Shown here: piece after piece, positions 1 to 6,379 of the stretch | Numbering within the stretch: the first letter of the stretch is position 1 | How the letters are laid out: each line of letters opens with the position of its first letter | Origin: an uncultured Lachnospiraceae bacterium | GTDB taxonomy: Bacteria; Bacillota; Clostridia; Lachnospirales; Lachnospiraceae | Reading direction: 5' to 3' | NCBI GenBank assembly: GCA_934359535.1 | Contig: CAKRLN010000047.1 | Location: 1 to 12,377 of the forward strand | Length of the DNA: 12,377 bases | Program-made: the position numbers and the translations under genes | Notes under the pieces: generated by a model | The model's database searches: none | What the model saw: the letters and a program-made list of their open reading frames with translations, nothing else | Told to the model about the DNA's origin: nothing

Positions 1-91
1 GATAGTTTGCTGAAAGCGCTCCTGCCTTTGTGAGTGAGTTGAATAATGTAGACTTTCCGACGTTCGGAAGTCCGACTATGCCGAGTTTCAT
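1..91 (-). CDS. ychF: Redox-regulated P-loop ATPase/GTPase YchF (N-terminal 30 codons, runs off the left edge)
   Basis: The minus strand from the ATG at 91-89 reads [20 protein letters not shown] and continues [10 protein letters not shown] to the window edge. This is the highly conserved YchF/Ola1 (OBG-family) N-terminus, with the Walker A P-loop GLPNVGKST at residues 7-15. YchF is a universal ribosome-associated ATPase linked to translation and stress control. Only the first 30 residues are here, so the rest of the protein cannot be judged. A GGAG ribosome binding site lies about 11 bases before the ATG, and a possible promoter sits at 164-192. It is a core chromosomal gene, so it anchors the left side of this mobile-element-rich segment. 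I am very sure of the identity from the motif, despite the short length. Confidence 0.93.
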   Translation of the reverse strand, partial: MKLGIVGLPNVGKSTLFNSLTKAGALSANY

Positions 92-163
92 GGTATATAT
101 ATCTCCTTTAAATTGATTTTCGTATGTATTTTTTGTATCGGATGTTTGCTGATACAAGTATAT

Positions 164-192
164 AGTGTACCACATTGTAAAAGATTTGTACA
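164..192 (-). promoter_or_regulatory. Possible sigma-70-type promoter for ychF
   Basis: On the minus strand TGTACA (192-187) and TACACT (169-164) are separated by exactly 17 bases. Each hexamer matches four of six consensus positions. The site lies about 70 bases before the ychF ATG, in an AT-rich gap after the DUF4143 remnant stop codon. No other element is clear in 92-292, apart from a strong but apparently orphan Shine-Dalgarno AAAGGAGGT near 278-286 that has no start codon at a usable distance. Confidence 0.35.
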
Positions 193-292
193 TAATTTTA
201 ACATACTCATCATTAAGCTTTTCGATAACCGCATCTATTTTTTACCAAACCTTTCTGCTTTTGCAGCTTCTATATCCACCTCCTTTGGCAAT

Positions 293-820
293 TTATTCTC
301 CATCAATAAATGGTATCATATACACAGGCAAATAGTTTATCCAATTCTCCCATTTATAGTCCTTTGTATGAACAACATATTTTTCTCTGATGCAACTGCT
401 AAATTTGTCACAAAATACATTCAATGATTTATGCTCTCTGTAATTTCCTGATTTCACTTCAATAGGATTAATTTTAGTTCCATTTGATAGCAGGAAATCT
501 ATCTCGTACAAATGATTTGAAGTTTCACTTTTCATCGTGTAATAAAACAGATTATTTCCTTTTGTTATCAACATCTGTGCTACCGCGTTTTCATAAACAT
601 ATCCCAGATTTGCTTCCAGTTTGTCTGACAACAGCTTATTATAGATTATATTATCCGTATATTTTTTATCCTTAAATGCAAGCGTAATAAACAGTCCAAC
701 ATCTGATGTAAATAGCTTGTATCTGTCTATATCCTTTTCCAGAAACATTCCAACCCCAGGGGTGTTTGCATGATATGCAATATTTACAGTATATGAGCTG
801 AGTATATCAGGTAATATCTC
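293..820 (-). pseudogene. C-terminal remnant of an AAA ATPase with a DUF4143 domain
   Basis: The frame is open on the minus strand from 820 to the TAA at 295-293. It has an ATG at 748, but family-like sequence starts earlier, with VNIAYHANTPGVG just upstream of that ATG. The motifs DRYKLFTSDVGLF, EANLGYVYENAVAQML, YEIDFLL and NPIEVKSG, and the ending LPVYMIPFI, are typical of the DUF4143 nuclease-like domain at the C-terminus of AAA+ ATPases of about 400 or more residues (the ExxxE and D...ExK pattern). The N-terminal P-loop ATPase half is absent. An in-frame TGA (823-821) closes the frame, and the DNA beyond it leads into the ISL3 element at 950. I infer an old gene truncated by insertion or deletion next to the insertion sequences. 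It could still yield a 151-residue peptide from 748, but with no ATPase it should not do the family's job. Confidence 0.72.
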
Positions 821-949
821 TCACCTGTTTTGCACGTACCCCTTCTCTCGCTTTTGACACACATATCTGAGGCATCATCAGAATGTGTGAGCAGATAGCT
901 GACTCTGGCAACACACTCATCCTTTATTCTGCTTGACTACTTTTTATCT

Positions 950-1017
950 GGTATATAAATCAGGGGCAAGGGTTTCCACGGAGTGGTGCATGCACCCTTG
1001 TGGCTGATTTATATACC
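950..1017. repeat. Long imperfect palindrome at the end of the ISL3 element
   Basis: Bases 950-963 (GGTATATAAATCAG) are a perfect inverted copy of 1004-1017. The pairing resumes after three mismatched bases with CAAGGGT against ACCCTTG, giving 24-base arms with three mismatches and a 20-base loop that holds a smaller CCAC/GTGG hairpin. The outer arm coincides with the terminal inverted repeat of the element. The hairpin follows the transposase stop by only 7 bases, so it may also end transcription or shield the gene from outside readthrough, although no run of T follows it. Confidence 0.75.
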
Positions 1018-1024
1018 GTATATC

Positions 1025-2353
1025 CTAGCCTAAACAGAAGAAGGAAGACCATTCATCCTTTTCCCATGGCAGTTGAACCTTTATGTCGGAACACCTTAGC
1101 ATTATCATGGCCATCATGTTATCTAATTTTCGAAATCCATAAACCATTCGAATGGATAGCTTTATTTTATTGTTGATTGCTTCAATCCTTGCATTGGTTA
1201 ATCCATACTTTATGGTATTTAATATAGATTGCATATGTCTGTTTATCTTCTTCTGAAGTTCAACAAAGGCTGGTATTCTGCAGTGTCTTGCCCATTTAAA
1301 CCAGGCATCAAGAGCCTCCTTTGCTTCCTCTACAGTATCATTGTAGAAGACAAGACGTAATGCTTCTTTGAGTTTATATGCGCGATACAAACGAGGATCC
1401 GTTTTAGCAATCCATTCAACCTTAGCCTGCTGATTTGGTGTAAGATTCTTCGGAGCTTTTCCTAATGCCATTTTTGAATTCTTAAGCTCTGTTGCAGTTG
1501 TATCCTTCGAAGGTGTTCCTTTCTTAGGACGTCCTCGTTTAGCTTTTGGTTATTCCGGAGTGTTTGCTTTGGATTCTCGCCAAGCATCAACTCTTACAGT
1601 ATCAAGGGCATCCATTGCCAATTCAATTACATGAAATGGATCCACGCAACGATTAGCATTTGGGCAGTATTCCCTAATGCATTCATCAATCCACTTGACA
1701 CCATCGCCAGAGACTAATTGAATGCATTCTCTTTGTGCATGTGTTAGCTGTTTAAAGAATTGCTCAAATATAGTTTTTCCATGACCTTTGGCAACCCAGA
1801 TAACGTTTCCTGTATCATAATTAACAACAGTAGTAATGTATTTGTGTCCCTTACGATAACTGGTTTCATCAACGCCAATACGAACAAGATTATCAAAGCA
1901 GGCATTAGGATTAATATCAAGGTCTTTCTCAACACGTTCAATAATGGGACCAACTGTATTCCATGAGATTCTCATAAATGCAGCAACGGCTAGACTAGAA
2001 CAGTTAACAGCCATCCAAGCAGTCTGTTCCTCAAATTTGCATGTAAAGCGGGAGCCATGTCTGGCCCAAGGAAAGCGGCATGTAACGACACCATGCTCAT
2101 TACGGTTGACTATGTAGGAAGGGCCAACCCGAATAACTTTATGACCTACCCAGTCGCAGGCTCTTCAGGTTCTGGCCCCTTCATTGCCATTGTCATAGAA
2201 CTTGGATTTTTTACCACAAATGCCACATCGACATTGCTCGCCTTTAGTGGCATGTACCTAAATCATAATAGAGGTATCAGCAAGCATAGTAACTTTATCA
2301 ATACAAGTGTGCTTGACATTTAGGATAGTTTTTATAGAATTCTTGTTGAGCAT
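1025..2353 (-). pseudogene. ISL3-family transposase broken by three in-frame stop codons
   Basis: From the ATG at 2353-2351 (AGGAAAG-type ribosome site upstream) one frame runs to the TAG at 1027-1025, equal to 442 codons, which is the usual ISL3 length. Family features in order are an N-terminal zinc-finger-like CRCGICG, the WARHGSRF segment, AWMAVNCSSLAVAAFMRISW (helix-turn-helix region), the catalytic aspartate region VRIGVDETSYRKGHKY, VSGDGVKW, VDPFHVIE, and the C-terminal NARIEAINNKIK carrying the catalytic glutamate and followed by YGFR. The frame is interrupted at codon 32 (TAG, 2260-2258), codon 63 (TGA, 2167-2165, in a context suggesting a former TGG tryptophan) and codon 268 (TAA, 1552-1550). 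No frameshift is needed anywhere, so decay was by point mutation only. The residues needed for catalysis are still encoded, so loss of function looks recent. Confidence 0.88.
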
Positions 2354-2393
2354 ATGGTGACTCTTTCCTTTGCGATTTTTTCTGGACAAAAAA

Positions 2394-2422
2394 ATCATAA
2401 TAGAGCCCATATGCTTTTTCAA
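2394..2422 (-). promoter_or_regulatory. Likely promoter of the ISL3 transposase
   Basis: On the minus strand TTGAAA (2422-2417) and TATGAT (2399-2394) are spaced by 17 bases, each with five of six consensus matches. The pair sits about 40 bases before the transposase ATG at 2353 and inside the element end, where an insertion sequence promoter is expected. Confidence 0.5.
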
Positions 2423-2475
2423 TACCTAAACTGCTTTGAGCCAATTTTCTATACCACACATACTAATGAAGAGCC

Positions 2476-2508
2476 TAAATTCAACACTATAAAGGTCTTC
2501 TATGATAA
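2476..2508. repeat. Left inverted repeat of the IS256-family element
   Basis: TAAATTCA (2476-2483) and TCTTCTATGATAA (2496-2508) both recur in reverse complement at 3911-3933. The 12-base spacer here is longer than the 2-base spacer at the right end. Confidence 0.6.
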
Positions 2509-2537
2509 AATATTAAAATCATAGGAGGCCTTTTATT

Positions 2538-3782
2538 ATGGCAAACAGAAAAAAAGAAGTTTACAAACCAAAACCAATGACCGAAGGAAAAAGAAATCTT
2601 ATCTAGGGGCTGCTTCAGGAGTACGATATCCAATCTGCTGAGGATATTCAGGATGCTTTAAAAGATCTGCTTTCCGGAACAATTCAAGATATGCTTGAAA
2701 CGGAAATGGATGATCATCTAGGCTATGACCGTTATGAAAGATCTGGTGAGCCTAACTACCGTAATGGTACGAAATCCAAGACTGTTCGCAGTAAATATGG
2801 CGAATTTCAAGTAGATGTACCTCAGGATCGTCAGAGTTCTTTTGAGCCGCAGGTGCTTCCAAAACGTCAGAAAGATATTTCTTCGATTGATGACAAGATT
2901 ATCTCAATGTATGCAAAGGGAATGACCACACGACAGATTTCAGAAACCATAGAGGATATTTACGGCTTTGAAGTAAGTGAAGGAATGGTATCGGATATCA
3001 CAGATAAACTCCTTCCACGAATCGAGGAATGGCAGAATCGTCCTTTGTCCCCTGTGTACCCTATCGTTTTTATTGATGCGGTGCACTTTTCTGTACGTGA
3101 TGATGGTGTGATCAGGAAACTTGCAGCATATGTGGTGCTTGGTATTAATGAAGATGGTATGAAAGAAGTCCTAAGCATTGTTGTGGGCGAAAATGAAAGC
3201 AGTAAGTACTGGCTGTCTGTCCTGAACAGCTTAAAGAATCGTGGAGTTCAGGACATTCTCATTCTCTGCTCTGATGGTTTGACCGGTATCAAGGATGCAA
3301 TCTCTACGGCATTTCCCAAAACGGAGCAGCAGCGTTGTATTGTACATATGGTGAGAAACACGCTTAAATACGTTGCAAACAAGGATATGAAAGCATTTTC
3401 AAAAGATTTAAAGACAAATCTATACCGCTGCAGATGAAGAAGCCGCAAGAAAGCAGTTAGAGTCTGTAACAGAAAAATGGTCTGCCCAGTATCCAAGTGC
3501 GATGAATCGCTGGCACGAAAACTTGGATGCAATATCCCCAATCTTCAAGTTTTCCAAGGAGGTTCGTACCGCATTTTACACTACAAATGCCATAGAATCG
3601 CTGAATTCCTGCTATCGTAGATTTAATAAGCAACGCAGTGTATTTCCAAGCTCTCAGGCACTTATAAAAACCCTATATCTTGTAACTTTCAAGATCGCAA
3701 AAAAGTGGACAATGCAATCAGGAACTGGGAAAAAGTTCGTGGCGAGCTGGAATTCATGTACCCTGACCGGATGATGATATAG
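2538..3782 (+). pseudogene. IS256-family (mutator-type) transposase with one nonsense codon and two frameshifts
   Basis: ATG at 2538 follows AGGAGG (2523-2528) at a spacing of 9. About 414 codons would end at TAG 3780-3782, the usual IS256 length. The N-terminus (MANRKKEVYKPKPMTEG) runs into an in-frame TAG at codon 23 (2604-2606), where relatives would have an amino acid such as glutamine. The frame then continues through ETEMDDHLGY, YGEFQVDVPQDR, the first catalytic Asp in PIVFIDAVHF and the second in ILILCSDGLTG. An extra base in ACAAATC near 3415 shifts the frame; translation resumes as IYTAADEEAARKQLE. The catalytic Glu is in FYTTNAIESLN. A missing base near 3712 precedes the restored ending RNWEKVRGELEFMYPDRMM. 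The product must be non-functional as read. All three DDE residues are still encoded, so the copy is fairly young. Confidence 0.9.
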
Positions 3783-3788
3783 CAACAA

Positions 3789-3851
3789 AAGCTGGAATAT
3801 CAAGAGTAAATATACGCCCAGATTTTCTGGGCGCTCTTGACATACCAGCTT
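3789..3851. terminator. Strong hairpin terminator after the IS256 transposase
   Basis: AAGCTGG plus a TCAAGAG segment (3789-3806) pair with CTCTTGA plus CCAGCTT (3834-3851) with two mismatches. Inside is a perfect GCCCAG/CTGGGC stem (3816-3821 with 3827-3832) around an ATTTT loop. TTATTTTTAC follows on the plus strand. It starts 6 bases after the transposase stop and should end that transcript. Because of its symmetry it may also stop transcription arriving from the siderophore operon on the other strand. Confidence 0.7.
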
Positions 3852-3910
3852 ATTTTTACTATTAAATAAACAGCGGCTTAATAGCAGAAATCTCTATCAA
3901 GCCGCATCAA

Positions 3911-3933
3911 TTATCATAGAAGATCTGAATTTA
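3911..3933. repeat. Right inverted repeat of the IS256-family element
   Basis: TTATCATAGAAGA (3911-3923) and TGAATTTA (3926-3933) are the reverse complements of the two left-end segments. Together they mark the probable right boundary of the element. Confidence 0.6.
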
Positions 3934-4009
3934 CAGAAAAAATTTCTCCCATCTTTTGGACAACATTTTCGCATCCTTAATAATACTAAGATATATCTGA
4001 AAGTAGGTG

Positions 4010-4051
4010 TTTGTTGATTTATAATTAAACTTTTAATTATAAATCAACAAA
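4010..4051. repeat. Perfect 20-bp-arm palindrome with a 2-base centre
   Basis: Arm TTTGTTGATTTATAATTAAA (4010-4029) is followed by CT and then its exact reverse complement (4032-4051). The stem is almost all A/T, so it differs from a GC-rich intrinsic terminator, and no extra T-run follows on either side. It could be an operator, a bidirectional terminator for the decayed minus-strand genes, or the scar of a small mobile element. Confidence 0.8.
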
Positions 4052-4114
4052 TGATACTCTGATTACATTACATCTTTTTTGGATCGCTTACATAAAAAAC
4101 ATACGATATTGGCA

Positions 4115-4377
4115 TTACACTTTATTCTCTTCTGATTTAATAGCTTTTTCAGTAAAAGGCAACTACACTATACTTTCATCCAGTAAGCAAAATTTCTCAT
4201 GTTTCATGTCAAAATCATGTAGCACTAGACCCCAAAATGCTCCCGATACCTTTACAAATACTACTCTCCATTTTCTTTGCATAAAAGCAATATATAGTCG
4301 TACTCTCTACCTAGATTCTTTTCAAGCGTCGTAATTAAATCCAACTAAAACTGACTAAAGACACTTTCCTTTTTCAT
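4115..4377 (-). pseudogene. Eroded small gene of unknown family
   Basis: From the ATG at 4377 (GGAG 8 bases upstream) the minus strand reads MKKESVFSQF, an in-frame TAG (4347-4345), then LITTLEKNLGREYDYILLLC and KENGE before another TAG (4263-4261). The neighbouring frame then carries on as VVFVKVSGAFWGLVLHDFD, MKHEKFCLLDESIV, a TAG (4165-4163) and LPFTEKAIKSEENKV, ending with TAA at 4117-4115. The coherent amino-acid composition across one frameshift and several stops suggests a former gene of about 85 codons rather than noise. I do not recognise the family. Its ATG overlaps the stop of the Fur-like remnant (ATGA), so the two were probably once co-translated. The reconstruction rests on reading by eye and is tentative. 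Confidence 0.35.
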
Positions 4378-4526
4378 AAAAGACACTCCACATTTCCTAT
4401 ACTCAATAACATCTGCCTCTGCTTTGTGATTCTATATCCCTTTTCTCGTAATCTTTGTATGATTTTTTTTCTTTGCACTTCATTTTAGTAATAATGCATC
4501 TGTTCATCAGATAATTCCTTCTTCAT
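4374..4526 (-). pseudogene. Remnant of a Fur-like metal-responsive repressor (N-terminal part)
   Basis: From the ATG at 4526 the minus strand reads MKKELSDEQMHYY, an in-frame TAA (4487-4485), then NEVQRKKIIQRLREKGYRI followed by TKQRQMLLSI, ending at TGA 4376-4374. The pattern of a basic helix, then KGYRITKQRQMLL, is that of the first winged-helix segment of Fur-family repressors, usually about 130-150 residues. The rest (DNA-recognition helix, metal-binding His/Cys sites, dimerization domain) is missing or unreadable. A Fur-type regulator would make sense beside a siderophore operon transcribed in the same direction, but that functional link is inference. With a stop at codon 14 and an early end it cannot be a working regulator. 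Alternative: chance similarity in a short stretch. Confidence 0.42.
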
Positions 4527-4643
4527 ATATCATTCAATCATTCTTTTGATTAGCCGTCGCTAACGATTATGATTCAGCCATCACTTTTCCATTTTGTCAG
4601 TGCTTTTTCATAAAAAAAATGTGTCCCTATGTTTCGCAATATA

Positions 4644-5351
4644 CTAAACACTTCTCTTTAACTTGATACAGTTATCTGCATAATTTTCTCCACCGAGCAA
4701 AAAAAGAGTTGCAATTTCTTCATAACTCAAAACTTTGATTCGCAACCTGTTCCCTTCATCGGCAAACGCACGGACATTTTGGCAACACACGGATAGAGAA
4801 TACTCTCTGTCCGCTGCAAGCCTTTCCGTAATTATCATTTCTCTTATATGGGTGGTAAATACAGATATACTACTCATATTATCACCAATTCCATCACCCA
4901 AATATTTAAAGTAACTTTCCTTGGCCGTCCATATATCAGTGAACCTATGGTGTTTTTCTACACCCTTAGCGACTAATACATAAACTCCTTCTTCTTTAGA
5001 AAAGCATTCTTTTATAACATTCTTGTCACATTCGCCTACTTTCTCAATGTCTATTCCTACAGCCTTTGTGTTGTAGACCACAACCATATACTTTCCGGAA
5101 TGAGACACATTGAATGCATAAGCTGAAGAAGCTACATATGGCTTACCGAACCTACCTCTTGAAACAATATCCCCCTGAGTATAATACCCCAAAGCGCTTC
5201 CTAAGGCTTTCGGTATTGTCGCAGAACATAAATGTGCTATTTGATTTTGCCGGTGATAATACCTTTTATATTCCGTTTTATCTTGCAATGCCCCGGACAA
5301 TAATGCTTCCAAACCGTCATCTATCATATCAAGGTCTATCAGATAAATCAT
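4644..5351 (-). CDS. Sfp-type 4'-phosphopantetheinyl transferase
   Basis: This enzyme moves the phosphopantetheine arm of coenzyme A onto the carrier-domain serine, turning the apo NRPS into its active holo form. In 235 residues the family motifs are all present: GKPYV at 69-73, FNVSHSGKY at 80-88, the Mg-binding GIDIE with Asp101 and Glu103, and WTAKESYFKYLG at 141-152. I chose the ATG at 5351 over the TTG two codons upstream, since AAGGAG lies 10 bases before the ATG and only about 4 before the TTG. The ribosome site overlaps the stop of the thioesterase gene, so the gene is the last intact member of the operon and is likely translated together with it. A dedicated PPTase inside the cluster fits a horizontally movable NRPS pathway. 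Confidence 0.93.
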   Translation of the reverse strand: MIYLIDLDMIDDGLEALLSGALQDKTEYKRYYHRQNQIAHLCSATIPKALGSALGYYTQGDIVSRGRFGKPYVASSAYAFNVSHSGKYMVVVYNTKAVGIDIEKVGECDKNVIKECFSKEEGVYVLVAKGVEKHHRFTDIWTAKESYFKYLGDGIGDNMSSISVFTTHIREMIITERLAADREYSLSVCCQNVRAFADEGNRLRIKVLSYEEIATLFLLGGENYADNCIKLKRSV

Positions 5352-5368
5352 CTGCAAACTTCTCCTTT

Positions 5369-6310
5369 TCAGTTCTTTTCCAATATTACATTTAGCACAT
5401 CCTTATAATTTTCCTGCAACAAACATGTCGCATGGTTTCCGGAAACCTTCTGAACGGTAAACTCACCGACACACACATCACTAAGCTCCTGCCATGGACG
5501 TGTATGCGGATAAAATGAGTTCACAGTAGGCGCTTCCAAGTAAAGTACCTTTCCAAGATATGCTCCGGTAAATGGATAATGCATCATTCCTTTAAAGGTA
5601 TGTTCGAAAATATCGTAAAGAAGCTTAAACATAGCAAAAGTGCTTTCATTTCCATTAAATTTATCACCTCCAGCACTATCAAAAATATTTTTTAATCTTT
5701 CTTCATGCGTTTGGTCACCTAAATCCATAAACAAATCTGCATACTTTTGATATTTTCCAGATAAGCGCATCAATTCAGAATTCTTAATATTTCTATTTTC
5801 GCCATTCAGTATTCCTTCCAATGCTTCCTTTATTTCATCAATGTTCAAATCAAAACCTGTTTTTGACATATCCAATCCGATGGCCGCTCCATAAGCAATT
5901 TCCATAAGCATCTGATTAGAAACCATATGTGTTGCAAGTTCAGAGGATATCATAACCACCTGCGACACATTTGCCCCTCTTTCCATCATAATCTTTGCTG
6001 TTTCCAATGCCAGAAAACCGCCCACACAATATCCAATCAGCTCATATTTTTCCGCCTTCAGTTCCAGTAAAATTGAAGCATATTTTTCCGCCCGAACATA
6101 CACAAGCTGTTCTGCTGGGGCCGATAAATATTCCGTGTCATTGCCATATACAAAACCTATCATTGATTGTTCTTCCCCAGTATGCTTCATCAAATCCGAA
6201 ACCAAAAATTCATAATCAGCCAACCTTCCTGTTCCGGCGTGGAAAAATGCCTGTACGCTCTTACGCTTTTCCGGATTATCACGATAAACAACTACGCTCC
6301 TGTCTTTCAA
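5369..6310 (-). CDS. Thioesterase (alpha/beta hydrolase) with cysteine nucleophile, releasing the NRPS product
   Basis: This domain should release the finished chain from the NRPS carrier domain by hydrolysis. The first strand and oxyanion region read FFHAGTGR. The nucleophile elbow is GYCVGG, with cysteine (residue 95 counted from the TTG) in place of the usual serine of GxSxG. The likely catalytic His is in SGNHATC near residue 293. Length is normal for an NRPS thioesterase. The start is doubtful: the first possible codon is TTG at 6310 with a poor ribosome site, and the first internal ATG would remove the first strand. The frame is also open upstream for 22 more codons, back to the single TGA that ends the NRPS, so the gene may be the C-terminal domain of that protein. 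The stop overlaps the PPTase ribosome site. Confidence 0.85.
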   Translation of the reverse strand: MKDRSVVVYRDNPEKRKSVQAFFHAGTGRLADYEFLVSDLMKHTGEEQSMIGFVYGNDTEYLSAPAEQLVYVRAEKYASILLELKAEKYELIGYCVGGFLALETAKIMMERGANVSQVVMISSELATHMVSNQMLMEIAYGAAIGLDMSKTGFDLNIDEIKEALEGILNGENRNIKNSELMRLSGKYQKYADLFMDLGDQTHEERLKNIFDSAGGDKFNGNESTFAMFKLLYDIFEHTFKGMMHYPFTGAYLGKVLYLEAPTVNSFYPHTRPWQELSDVCVGEFTVQKVSGNHATCLLQENYKDVLNVILEKN

Positions 6311-6376
6311 AACCTGATTATTGGCTTCGTTACAAATCTCCTCTTCACCACCCGAACCACATACAGTGTTTTGTTT

Positions 6377-6379
6377 TCA
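6377..6379 (-). other. Single in-frame TGA separating the NRPS carrier domain from the thioesterase
   Basis: The NRPS ends ...NAKAEMAE-TGA, and the same frame then continues as KQNTVCGSGGEEEICNEANN and QV into the thioesterase without another stop. Removing this codon gives one chain of about 1,850 residues with the order TubC-Cy-A(MT)-PCP-TE, as in PchF. A purine-rich GAGGAG lies 27 bases before the first candidate start (TTG 6310), too far for normal initiation. Confidence 0.85.

Larger units (their letters stand above)
950..2455 (-). mobile_element. ISL3-family insertion sequence, inactivated
   Basis: The element of about 1.5 kb holds one ISL3-type transposase frame on the minus strand. 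I set the ends from related terminal sequences: GGTATATAAATCAG running inward from 950, and GGTATAGAAAATTG running inward from 2455 on the other strand (12 of the first 18 bases agree). Size and single-gene layout fit ISL3 elements. I see no direct target repeat at the flanks (942-949 against 2456-2463), so one end may have been altered, perhaps when the IS256 element landed 20 bp away. The left terminus folds into a long hairpin (950-1017). Exact ends are uncertain by a few bases. Confidence 0.7.
2476..3933 (+). mobile_element. IS256-family insertion sequence, inactivated
   Basis: The element holds an IS256-type transposase frame on the plus strand (2538-3782) followed by a strong hairpin terminator. 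Ends are inferred from matching inverted segments: TAAATTCA and TCTTCTATGATAA on the left (2476-2483 and 2496-2508), and their reverse complements on the right (3926-3933 and 3911-3923). The two segments are 12 bases apart on the left and only 2 on the right, so one end has gained or lost about 10 bases. Only 20 bp separate it from the ISL3 element. I found no clear target duplication. Size is close to 1.46 kb, normal for the family. Confidence 0.68.
3934..4643. other. AT-rich decayed region between the IS256 element and the siderophore operon
   Basis: About 700 bases hold no intact gene on either strand. I see a perfect palindrome (4010-4051) and, on the minus strand, two eroded small genes (4115-4377 and 4374-4526). 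Between 4527 and 4643 there are only short broken frames, such as one reading ALTKWKSDG before a stop. No clear terminator directly follows the PPTase gene: a short CAT/ATG inverted pair around an A/T run near 4610-4620 is too weak to call. Confidence 0.6.

Noticed and set aside
235..303. Minus-strand 22-codon frame (MENKLPKEVDIEAAKAERFG...) overlapping the end of the DUF4143 remnant
   Set aside because: It has no ribosome site before its ATG and no recognisable family. The AAAGGAGGT inside it has no start codon at a usable distance. Too short to support as a gene.
113..427. Plus-strand open frame of 104 codons
   Set aside because: It lies opposite the DUF4143 remnant and the ychF promoter region, and has the composition of an antisense shadow with no motif or ribosome site.
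807..920. Minus-strand 37-codon frame (MSVLPESAICSHILMMPQIC...) between the ISL3 end and the DUF4143 remnant
   Set aside because: It overlaps the DUF4143 frame, its only purine-rich site touches the ATG, and I know no matching family. It may be debris from the truncation.
942..2463. 8-bp target duplication around the ISL3 element
   Set aside because: TTTTATCT on the left and ACACATAC on the right do not match.
4600..4643. Intrinsic terminator directly after the PPTase gene
   Set aside because: Only a 3-4 base CAT/ATG pairing around an A/T run is present, with no stable stem.
1025..6379. Stop-codon reassignment as an explanation for the many in-frame stops
   Set aside because: All three stop codons occur within the ISL3 frame and all are also used as normal gene ends in the window, so a changed genetic code does not explain them. 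The IS256 copy also has frameshifts.
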